Shown here piece after piece: positions 1 through 5,603 of a DNA stretch of 6,878 bases (the stretch's first letter is position 1; every line of letters starts with the position of its first letter). The position numbers and the translations under genes are program-made. This DNA comes from Bacteroides sp. UBA7333 (GTDB lineage: Bacteria > Bacteroidota > Bacteroidia > Bacteroidales > Bacteroidaceae). Location: positions 5,830 to 12,707 of the forward strand of contig DKPN01000004.1 in the NCBI GenBank assembly GCA_002471195.1. Direction: 5' to 3'. The notes below the pieces were generated by a model. It worked only from the letters and a program-made list of their open reading frames with translations. It had not been told where the DNA came from and made no database searches.

Positions 1-16
1 ACAAGCCTTTATTGTT

Positions 17-784
17 TTATTTTATTTCATGTCTTTCAACATCTCTTACTTTACGAAGTAAATCAGATGCAAAAATGAAATTATTTAATAATTCATTGTT
101 AGTATTGAATACCTCTTCCTTTGTACCTTCCCACTCTTTTCTCCCTTGGTAGATATATATGATTTTTTCTCCAATGCCCATGACTGAATTCATATCATGG
201 GTGTTGATGATAGTCGTCATGTTATATTCTCTGGTGATATCGTGAATTAAATCATCAATTACTAACGACGTTTTAGGATCTAGACCAGAGTTTGGTTCAT
301 CGCAGAATAAATATTTAGGGTTAAGAGATATTGCTCTAGCTATGGCAACACGTTTTTGCATCCCCCCACTTATTTCATCCGGAAATTTATTTCGGGCATC
401 CGATAGATTTACTCTGTCTAAACACTCCATTGCACGGCGAGTGCGATCTCTCAACGTATCGTTACTAAACATGTTTAGTGGAAACATAACATTATCTAAT
501 ACAGACATCGAGTCGAATAATGCTGCGCTTTGAAAGATCATACCCATTTCTCTTCTGAGCATTCTCTTTTCATTTTTATTGAGTGTTAGAAAATTTCTAT
601 TATCATAAAGTATTTCACCTTTATTGGGTGTTAAAAGCCCTACGATACATTTCATTAATACTGTCTTTCCCGAACCACTTTGTCCGATGATTAAATTGGT
701 TTTACCATTGTCGAAGGTTGCATTAATGTCGATTAATACATCTTTATCTTCAAACGATTTATATAGATGTTTAACTTCAATCAT
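17..784 (-). CDS. mlaF: MlaF-type ABC transporter ATPase (phospholipid/MCE transport)
   Basis: Cytoplasmic ATPase of an Mla/MCE-type ABC transporter, which in characterised systems energises phospholipid movement between inner and outer membrane together with the permease MlaE and a substrate-binding MCE protein. The 255-residue protein has a complete nucleotide-binding domain: Walker A GQSGSGKT (34-41), Q-loop Gln85, signature ISGGM (138-142; the Met in place of the usual Gln is typical of MlaF), Walker B ending in CDEP (161-164), D-loop SGLDP (166-170) and switch His196. Length is close to E. coli MlaF (about 269). Its ATG lies inside the end of the upstream permease gene (ATGA overlap at 784-781), which points to translational coupling and fixes the start. 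No MCE (MlaD) gene follows within the 16 bases left at the window edge. Family assignment is firm; the transported lipid is inferred from the family. Confidence 0.93.
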   Translation of the reverse strand: MIEVKHLYKSFEDKDVLIDINATFDNGKTNLIIGQSGSGKTVLMKCIVGLLTPNKGEILYDNRNFLTLNKNEKRMLRREMGMIFQSAALFDSMSVLDNVMFPLNMFSNDTLRDRTRRAMECLDRVNLSDARNKFPDEISGGMQKRVAIARAISLNPKYLFCDEPNSGLDPKTSLVIDDLIHDITREYNMTTIINTHDMNSVMGIGEKIIYIYQGRKEWEGTKEEVFNTNNELLNNFIFASDLLRKVRDVERHEIK

Positions 785-1524
785 CCCATTAAAAGTTTTG
801 TTAGTATCAAATCAGAAAATAAAATTAGCACACTACTGGATACTACCGAGTTTGTCGATGCTTTACCAACATCTATTGATCCTCCCTCTACTGTATATCC
901 AAAGAATGACGAAACACTGGCAATGATAAATGCGAAAAAGAAGGATTTAATGATGCTGCACCAAATAAACCATTCTTCGAATGAGTATTGAAGACCATAG
1001 GTGAGATTGTTGGCATTCATCACACCTCCAAACCAACATGTAGCATATGCTCCTAGTATTCCTGCAAAAATGCTGAAGGTCACTAAAATCGGTATCGTCG
1101 TTATCATCGCTACAATTTTGGGTAAAATAAGATAATTGGCAGAATTCACCCCCATGATTTCGAGTGCATCAATTTGTTGAGTGACACGCATGGCACCTAA
1201 TTCAGATGCTATATTCGATCCTACTTTACCTGCTAAAATTAAACACATTATTGATGAGGAAAACTCTAGTAGAAGAATTTCACGAGTGACATAACCCACC
1301 GTCCATCGTGGCATCCATGGGCTTTCAATATTCAATTTGATTTGGATGGTGATAACCGCTCCAATGAAAAACGAAATTAAAAGAACAATGCCTATCGAGT
1401 TTACCCCTAATTTTTCAATTTCATTAAGATATTGTCGAAAAAACATTCGCATTCTATCGGGGCGTCCTAATGTGCGCCACATCAATATTATATATTTACC
1501 AACGGTTCTTAAAGCTTTAATCAT
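781..1524 (-). CDS. mlaE: MlaE-type ABC transporter permease
   Basis: Inner-membrane permease of the MlaE (DUF140) family, partner of the ATPase encoded directly downstream. The 247-residue protein has hydrophobic segments at roughly 43-63, 83-100, 133-165, 187-208 and 225-245. It carries the family's diagnostic conserved block at about 99-127: GKVGSNIASELG, then MRVTQQIDALEIMG, which in MlaE structures lies at the ATPase/lipid interface. An amphipathic N-terminus (1-40, with WRTLGRPDRM) fits the interfacial helix of MlaE. It is first in a two-gene operon and its stop overlaps the mlaF start. The start at 1524 sits about 18 bases beyond a minus-strand TACATTTG box, so the leader would be very short. 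Characterised homologues act in retrograde or anterograde phospholipid trafficking; direction cannot be told here. Confidence 0.93.
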   Translation of the reverse strand: MIKALRTVGKYIILMWRTLGRPDRMRMFFRQYLNEIEKLGVNSIGIVLLISFFIGAVITIQIKLNIESPWMPRWTVGYVTREILLLEFSSSIMCLILAGKVGSNIASELGAMRVTQQIDALEIMGVNSANYLILPKIVAMITTIPILVTFSIFAGILGAYATCWFGGVMNANNLTYGLQYSFEEWFIWCSIIKSFFFAFIIASVSSFFGYTVEGGSIDVGKASTNSVVSSSVLILFSDLILTKLLMG

Positions 1525-1542
1525 ATGCTATATATTTGTATG

Positions 1543-1550
1543 CAAATGTA
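1543..1550 (-). promoter_or_regulatory. candidate -7 box for mlaE-mlaF
   Basis: On the minus strand these bases read TACATTTG, an exact match to the Bacteroidota -7 consensus TAnnTTTG. A start site about 5 bases downstream would leave a leader of roughly 14 bases before the mlaE ATG. No TTTG -33 element is visible at the usual 19-21 base spacing, and such octamers are common in AT-rich DNA, so this is tentative. Confidence 0.35.
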
Positions 1551-1572
1551 CACTATTTCGGCTTATTTTTGT

Positions 1573-1580
1573 TACATTTG
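1573..1580 (+). promoter_or_regulatory. candidate -7 box for lptB
   Basis: TACATTTG matches the -7 consensus TAnnTTTG exactly and is followed by TGGCA, a plausible start-site context. It would place transcription start near 1585, about 12 bases before the ATG at 1597. Two weaker-context matches lie nearby on the same strand (TATATTTG at 1531-1538 and TATTTTTG at 1564-1571). None has a clear TTTG at -33. The box mirrors the mlaE box at 1543-1550 across a 22-base gap. Confidence 0.42.
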
Positions 1581-1596
1581 TGGCAAAATAACAAGT

Positions 1597-2364
1597 ATGA
1601 TAGAAGAAACCAGTATGGTACTTCGTACAGAAGACCTTGTGAAAAAGTATGGCAAACGAACGGTTGTTAATCATGTGTCTATTCATGTAAAACAGGGTGA
1701 GATTGTTGGATTATTAGGTCCTAATGGTGCAGGTAAAACTACTTCGTTTTATATGACCGTGGGTTTGATAACTCCCAATGAAGGTCGTATATTTTTAGAC
1801 GATCTAGAAATTACTAATTATCCTGTATATAAGCGTGCTCAAAATGGTATCGGTTATTTGGCACAAGAAGCATCCGTTTTTCGTCAAATGACGGTTGAAG
1901 ACAATATTGCTTCAGTACTTGAAATGACAAACAAACCATTGTCTTATCAAAAAGATAAATTGGAAAGTTTGATCGCTGAATTTCGTTTGCAAAAGGTGCG
2001 AAAAAATAAAGGAAACCAACTATCAGGTGGAGAACGTCGCCGCACTGAAATTGCACGATGTTTGGCTATCGACCCCAAATTTATAATGCTTGATGAACCT
2101 TTTGCTGGTGTCGATCCAATTGCAGTGGAAGATATCCAACAAATTGTGTGGAAGTTGAAAGATAAAAATATCGGTATTTTGATTACTGACCATAATGTAC
2201 AAGAGACATTGAGTATTACTGATCGTGCCTATCTTTTGTTTGAAGGAAAAATCTTATTCCAAGGAACACCTGAAGAATTAGCTGAAAATAAAATAGTCCG
2301 TGAAAAATACTTGAGTAATAGTTTTGTATTACGTCGTAAGGATTTCCAATTAAATGAAGGTTGA
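1597..2364 (+). CDS. lptB: LPS export ABC transporter ATPase LptB
   Basis: Cytoplasmic ATPase that drives LPS extraction from the inner membrane with LptF/LptG, handing it to the Lpt bridge. From the start chosen here (255 residues): Walker A GPNGAGKT (41-48), Q-loop Gln90, signature LSGGE (142-146) followed by RRRTEIAR, Walker B FIMLDEP (162-168, catalytic Glu167), D-loop GVDP (171-174), switch His199 in ITDHNVQETL. The LSGGERRR-EIAR, DEPFAGVDP and DHNVQETL strings and the C-terminal REKYLSNSF closely follow E. coli LptB, separating it from generic ABC ATPases. The frame is open back to an ATG at 1525, but those 24 codons are Cys/Tyr-rich, unlike LptB, and cover the probable promoter. ATG 1615 (MVLRTEDL) is an equally plausible start. 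It diverges from mlaE and ends before a strong terminator. Confidence 0.95.
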   Translation: MIEETSMVLRTEDLVKKYGKRTVVNHVSIHVKQGEIVGLLGPNGAGKTTSFYMTVGLITPNEGRIFLDDLEITNYPVYKRAQNGIGYLAQEASVFRQMTVEDNIASVLEMTNKPLSYQKDKLESLIAEFRLQKVRKNKGNQLSGGERRRTEIARCLAIDPKFIMLDEPFAGVDPIAVEDIQQIVWKLKDKNIGILITDHNVQETLSITDRAYLLFEGKILFQGTPEELAENKIVREKYLSNSFVLRRKDFQLNEG

Positions 2365-2380
2365 TGTCAACTAAAATATA

Positions 2381-2426
2381 AAAAATAAACCCTCTTCATT
2401 TCAAAAGTGAAGAGGGTTTGTTTTTT
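2381..2426. terminator. bidirectional intrinsic terminator between lptB and the RRM gene
   Basis: A perfect 12-bp stem (2387-2398 AAACCCTCTTCA with 2408-2419) encloses a 9-base loop. On the plus strand it is followed by GTTTTTT (2420-2426), and on the minus strand by a T-rich run (complement of 2381-2389). It lies between convergent genes, 22 bases after the lptB stop and 22 before the RRM stop, so it probably ends both transcripts. Confidence 0.9.
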
Positions 2427-2441
2427 ATTGTTGCTTTACTA

Positions 2442-2687
2442 TTAAGCTCTTGGTCTAGCTTCTTTTACAACCATTGTACGTCCGTGGTATTCAGCGCCAT
2501 TAAGTTCGGCAATCGCTTTAGAAGCTGCTGCGTCGTCTTCCATTTCTACAAAGGCAAAACCTTTCGAACGACCTGTTTCGCGATCCATAATAACTTTAAC
2601 TGAAGATACCGCTCCGTAATCTTCCATAACTTGTTGCAAATCTGCTTCCTTAACACGGTAGTTAAGGTTTCCAACATAAATGTTCAT
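2442..2687 (-). CDS. small single-RRM RNA-binding protein
   Basis: An 81-residue protein that is essentially one RNA-recognition motif and nothing more. RNP2 is IYVGNL (3-8) and RNP1 is KGFAFVEM (42-49), with the aromatic residues that stack on RNA bases (Tyr4, Phe44, Phe46) all present. The beta-alpha-beta-beta-alpha-beta spacing is complete, ending at VVKEARPRA. There is no glycine-rich tail of the kind some cyanobacterial Rbp proteins carry. Bacterial RRM proteins of this type are cytoplasmic and bind single-stranded, often U-rich or AU-rich RNA; cyanobacterial members respond to cold. The biological role in Bacteroidota is poorly defined and I infer only RNA binding. The gene converges on lptB, shares its terminator, and is preceded by a long, apparently structured AT-rich leader. 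The ATG lacks a Shine-Dalgarno. Confidence 0.93.
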   Translation of the reverse strand: MNIYVGNLNYRVKEADLQQVMEDYGAVSSVKVIMDRETGRSKGFAFVEMEDDAAASKAIAELNGAEYHGRTMVVKEARPRA

Positions 2688-2842
2688 AGTGAAAATGATA
2701 AAATAAATAATAAATAATAACTCTTTAAAAGATGATATATCGAATGTGTTGATTAAAATGACAAAGAGTTATTTCATGTTTTTATTGATGAACATACTTA
2801 AACCTTGTTATAGAAATCTAGAAACTAGTGAATCATCTTTTC
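2688..2842 (-). promoter_or_regulatory. putative structured 5' leader of the RRM gene
   Basis: If transcription begins at the candidate promoter at 2847-2877, the RRM mRNA has a leader of about 155 bases. It contains two perfect inverted repeats: AATAACTCTTT (2716-2726) with AAAGAGTTATT (2763-2773), and AAAAGATGAT (2727-2736) with ATCATCTTTT (2832-2841). Their order is interlocking, so the helices are either mutually exclusive or form a pseudoknot. The last 28 bases before the start codon are U-rich in the mRNA and contain AUUUA twice. The repeats are seen directly; the leader boundaries and any regulatory role are inferred. Stems are AU-rich (two G-C pairs each), so stability is marginal. 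Confidence 0.45.
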
Positions 2843-2846
2843 GTGA

Positions 2847-2877
2847 CAAAGAAAGTCATAATAATTGAAATAGCAAC
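2847..2877 (-). promoter_or_regulatory. candidate promoter of the RRM gene
   Basis: On the minus strand GTTG (2877-2874) is followed after exactly 19 bases by TTTCTTTG (2854-2847), which matches seven of eight positions of TAnnTTTG. The single deviation (T for A at position two) is the same as in the clpP promoter. Predicted start is near 2840-2842. Spacing is right but both boxes are imperfect. Confidence 0.4.
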
Positions 2878-3358
2878 TTTTTTGAATAAAAAACTCTAAA
2901 TAATTTGAAAAAAAATAATAATGATATCTATGTTAAATGCCATTGTTATATCGGATAAATCGATAAAGCGAAATTGATATGGATTAATCAACGGTATGGT
3001 TAATGCCTAAATATATTATTTATACTTAGTTATGTTAAGATGTTGACGCATGGCGAATTTATTTAGAATGGCAAAAAAATAGAAGCAGCATTGAAAAGAT
3101 CATTGCTCTTAATTTGCTTTAATTAAGTAATATAGAATGTTAATAGTTCTCATTATACATCTGTTTGATGTTTATTTCTATATATAGAATAGAGTGCTTT
3201 TGCAGTTTTATTAGTTTCAAATATCACAACATCATTTACTAAAGTATTGATATACTATTGTTTTGTAGATTTTTAATATACTTTTATCCCACAAAATATC
3301 GACCTAGAATGTTATATAAAAATTAAAAAGCATATATGTCAATAATAATCTCATTTTT
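2878..3358. other. long AT-rich non-coding region upstream of tig
   Basis: About 480 bases with no credible gene on either strand: the open frames are tiny, stop-ridden and unlike any family I recognise. No tRNA, rRNA or terminator is visible. Features seen are the heptamer TAGAATG at 3064, 3133 and 3305 (a further copy falls at 3363 inside the tig promoter) with a variant at 3185, and a short hairpin CTTAATT / AATTAAG at 3108-3127 that lacks a T-run and is not a convincing terminator. It may hold upstream regulatory sites for tig, an unrecognised small RNA, or decayed sequence. Confidence 0.6.
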
Positions 3359-3389
3359 TTTGTAGAATGAAAGATTAGCAGTAATTTTG
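3359..3389 (+). promoter_or_regulatory. tig promoter (-33 TTTG, -7 TAATTTTG)
   Basis: TTTG (3359-3362) is separated by 19 bases from TAATTTTG (3382-3389), an exact fit to the Bacteroidota housekeeping-sigma promoter in both boxes and spacing. The -33 element is the end of an eight-base T run. Start would be near 3394-3396, giving a leader of about 50 bases. ATTCC-TTT-GGAAT at 3392-3404 could form a small hairpin at or near the 5' end. Confidence 0.8.
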
Positions 3390-3444
3390 CGATTCCTTTG
3401 GAATTAAAGAAAATAATATAAATCAAATAATTAATAGTCACAGG

Positions 3445-4800
3445 ATGAACGTTTCATTTCAAAACATTGACAAAGTAAGCGGTTTGCTTACTGTACAGAT
3501 TGAGAAATCTGATTATCAAGAGAAAGTTGAAAAAGCATTGAAATCAATGCGTCAAAAAGCTCAAATGCCAGGTTTCCGTAAAGGAATGGTGCCTATGAGC
3601 TTAGTAAAGAAAATGTATAACAAATCAATTATTGCTGAAGAAGTGAACAAAGTTCTTTCGGATGCAGTATACGAGTACATTAAAGCAAATAACTTGAACA
3701 TTTTGGGCGAACCAATGCCAAATGAAGAAAAACAACCTGTTATTGATTTCGACACAATGGAAGAATTCGAATTCTTCTTTGATATCGCACTTGCTCCAGA
3801 GTTTAAAGCTGAAGTAAGCAAAGATGATAAAATAGATTATTACACTATCGAAATCTCTGATGAGATGGTTGAAAATCAAATAAAAGCTTATGCTCAACGT
3901 AGTGGTAAACACGAAAAAGTAGATTCTTACCAAGATAACGATATGCTTAAAGGTGCAATGGTTGAACTTGATGAGAATGGAAGCATTAAAGAAGGTGGTG
4001 TTTTAGTTGAAGGTGCAGTCTTGATGCCATCATACATGAAAAATGATGATCAAAAAGCTATTTTCAACGGTGCAAAAGTTAATGATGTTCTTATTTTCAA
4101 TCCAAGTGTTGCTTATGATGGTAACGAAGCAGAAATTGCATCACTTTTGAAAATTGAAAAAGAAGCAGCTGCTGATATGAAAGCTAACTTTAGCTATCAA
4201 ATTGAAGAAATTACTCGTTATGTACCAGGCGATATTGATCAAGCATTGTTCGATCAAATTTTAGGTGAAGGAGTTGTCTCTTCAGAGGAAGAGTTCCGTG
4301 CGAAAATCAAAGAAGGTATGGCTTCTCAATTCGTAGCCGATAGCGATTATAAATTTATGATTGATCTTCGTAAAGCGATGATCGAAAAAGCAGGTAAACT
4401 TGAATTCCCTGATGCATTGTTGAAACGCATTATGTTGTTGAATAACCAAGAAAAAGGTGAAGAGTTTGTAAATGAGAACTATGACAATAGTATCGAAGAA
4501 TTAACTTGGCACTTAATTAAAGAACAATTGGTGAAAGCTAACGAAATCAAAGTTGAGCAAGAAGATGTTGTAGAAATGGCTAAAGGTGCTGCAAAAGCTC
4601 AATTCGCTCAATACGGCATGATGTCAGTTCCAGATGATATTCTTGCTAACTATGCTCAAGAAATGTTGAAGAAAAAAGAAACAGTTGAAGGTTTGGTAGG
4701 TCGCGTTGTTGAATCGAAACTTGCTGCAGCTTTAAAAACCCAAGTAACACTTGAAGACAAAACCGTTTCAGTGGAAGACTTCAATAAAATGTTTGAATAA
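3445..4800 (+). CDS. tig: trigger factor (ribosome-associated chaperone)
   Basis: Ribosome-bound chaperone that shields nascent polypeptides at the exit tunnel. At 451 residues it is slightly longer than E. coli TF (432). The N-terminal ribosome-binding domain spans about 1-120 with the docking signature GFRKG (43-47) followed by MVP. A middle segment (about 155-255) occupies the place of the FKBP-like peptidyl-prolyl isomerase domain but lacks its usual IPGFEDG-type motif and looks strongly diverged. The helical C-terminal chaperone arms run from about 262 to the end, rich in Glu, Lys and Ala. The ATG is preceded by A-rich sequence and an AGG only one base pair or less from it, too close for a Shine-Dalgarno. 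It has its own promoter and terminator and precedes clpPX, an order widespread in bacteria. Codon choice is regular, consistent with high expression. Confidence 0.95.
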   Translation: MNVSFQNIDKVSGLLTVQIEKSDYQEKVEKALKSMRQKAQMPGFRKGMVPMSLVKKMYNKSIIAEEVNKVLSDAVYEYIKANNLNILGEPMPNEEKQPVIDFDTMEEFEFFFDIALAPEFKAEVSKDDKIDYYTIEISDEMVENQIKAYAQRSGKHEKVDSYQDNDMLKGAMVELDENGSIKEGGVLVEGAVLMPSYMKNDDQKAIFNGAKVNDVLIFNPSVAYDGNEAEIASLLKIEKEAAADMKANFSYQIEEITRYVPGDIDQALFDQILGEGVVSSEEEFRAKIKEGMASQFVADSDYKFMIDLRKAMIEKAGKLEFPDALLKRIMLLNNQEKGEEFVNENYDNSIEELTWHLIKEQLVKANEIKVEQEDVVEMAKGAAKAQFAQYGMMSVPDDILANYAQEMLKKKETVEGLVGRVVESKLAAALKTQVTLEDKTVSVEDFNKMFE

Positions 4801-4833
4801 GAATATTTGCAATAAAAATATTTTTTAATACAG

Positions 4834-4873
4834 AAACACAGAGTTTTATATTATTATAACTCTGTGTTTTTTT
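4834..4873 (+). terminator. intrinsic terminator after tig
   Basis: A perfect 12-bp stem AAACACAGAGTT (4834-4845) with 4858-4869, a 12-base AT loop, and a T run at 4867-4873, starting 34 bases after the tig stop. The T run ends in the TTTG that serves as -33 element of the clpP promoter. A second copy of the 3' arm core (CTCTGTGTT, 4878-4886) followed by CTTTTTT offers an alternative pairing. Confidence 0.75.
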
Positions 4874-4902
4874 GTGTCTCTGTGTTCTTTTTTGTTACTT
4901 TG
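4871..4902 (+). promoter_or_regulatory. clpP-clpX promoter
   Basis: TTTG (4871-4874) and TTACTTTG (4895-4902) are 20 bases apart, fitting -33 TTTG and -7 TAnnTTTG with one mismatch. Transcription would start near 4907-4909, leaving about 30 bases before the clpP ATG. It follows the tig terminator directly and shares bases with its T run. Confidence 0.68.
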
Positions 4903-4920
4903 TAGACTAAAATAATTTTA

Positions 4921-4929
4921 AGAAAGGAG
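4921..4929 (+). promoter_or_regulatory. strong Shine-Dalgarno of clpP
   Basis: AGAAAGGAG is complementary over nine bases to the usual 16S rRNA 3' tail (CCUCCUUUCU region) and ends nine bases before the ATG at 4939. Such a site is unusual in Bacteroidota, where most genes, including every other one in this window, lack one. It supports the chosen clpP start. Confidence 0.8.
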
Positions 4930-4938
4930 ATTTTTTAA

Positions 4939-5601
4939 ATGAACGATTTTAAAAAATATGCAACCAAGCATTTGGGTATGAATAGCCAGGTGTTGGATGG
5001 TGTAATTAAATCGCAAGCCGGTTATTTGAATCCATATATCTTGGAAGAGAGACAGTTGAATGTAACTCAACTGGATGTATTCTCACGTTTGATGATGGAT
5101 CGGATAATTTTCTTGGGTACTCAAATTGATGATTATACTGCCAACACTCTACAAGCGCAATTGCTATATTTGGATTCTGTAGATCCAGGAAAGGATATTT
5201 CGATCTATATCAATTCACCAGGCGGATCAGTATATGCTGGTTTAGGTATATATGATACAATGCAATTCATATCATGCGATGTAAATACAATTTGCACCGG
5301 TATGGCTGCATCTATGGCTGCTGTATTGTTAGTTGCCGGTACTGAAGGTAAAAGAACTGCCCTCAAACACTCTCGAGTAATGATTCATCAACCTCTAGGT
5401 GGTGCTCAAGGACAAGCATCGGATATTGAAATTACAGCTCGCGAAATAGGTAAATTAAAGAAAGAACTATATACGATAATTGCTGATCATTCGCATACTG
5501 ACTTTGACAAAGTATGGGCTGACTCGGATCGTGATTATTGGATGACAGCTGAAGAAGCTAAAGCTTATGGTATGGTTGATCAAGTTCTGATTAAAAAATA
5601 A
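4939..5601 (+). CDS. clpP: ATP-dependent Clp protease proteolytic subunit
   Basis: Serine peptidase that forms a tetradecameric barrel and degrades substrates fed by ClpX. The catalytic triad is present: Ser125 in GMAASMAA, His150 in MIHQP and Asp199 in SDRDYW, each offset by 28 from mature E. coli numbering (97, 122, 171). The oxyanion-hole strand SPGGSV is at 93-98. At 220 residues it is a little longer than E. coli ClpP (207 with propeptide). About 30-35 N-terminal residues (to roughly NPYILEERQ) precede the core and may include a short propeptide removed on maturation, though no cleavage site can be assigned from sequence. Start supported by a strong Shine-Dalgarno. clpX follows after two bases, so the protease and its unfoldase are probably made from one message. 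Confidence 0.97.
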   Translation: MNDFKKYATKHLGMNSQVLDGVIKSQAGYLNPYILEERQLNVTQLDVFSRLMMDRIIFLGTQIDDYTANTLQAQLLYLDSVDPGKDISIYINSPGGSVYAGLGIYDTMQFISCDVNTICTGMAASMAAVLLVAGTEGKRTALKHSRVMIHQPLGGAQGQASDIEITAREIGKLKKELYTIIADHSHTDFDKVWADSDRDYWMTAEEAKAYGMVDQVLIKK

Positions 5602-5603
5602 AA

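Noticed and set aside
624..991. Plus-strand open frames antisense to mlaF and mlaE
   Set aside because: They lie opposite well-supported genes with full ABC motifs, and their translations resemble no protein family.
2949..2965. TATCG / CGATA mini-hairpin as an operator
   Set aside because: Only five base pairs; too short to distinguish from chance.
2921..2977. Small plus-strand frame with two in-frame ATGs (18 codons, MISMLNAIVISDKSIKRN)
   Set aside because: Too short, no promoter or ribosome-binding context, and no recognisable family; expected by chance in this region.
3031..3120. Short stretch open in one plus frame (with EWQKNRSS-like residues) and an overlapping 10-codon frame starting ATGGCG at 3050
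   Set aside because: No start codon in the longer frame, stops close on both sides, and no match to a known domain. A decayed gene remnant is possible but cannot be supported.
3108..3127. Hairpin CTTAATT / AATTAAG as a possible terminator or small RNA end
   Set aside because: All but one pair are A-T, and neither strand has a T run after the stem.
3561..3933. Minus-strand open frames antisense to tig
   Set aside because: Shadow frames of a clear trigger factor gene, with no own promoter or family resemblance.
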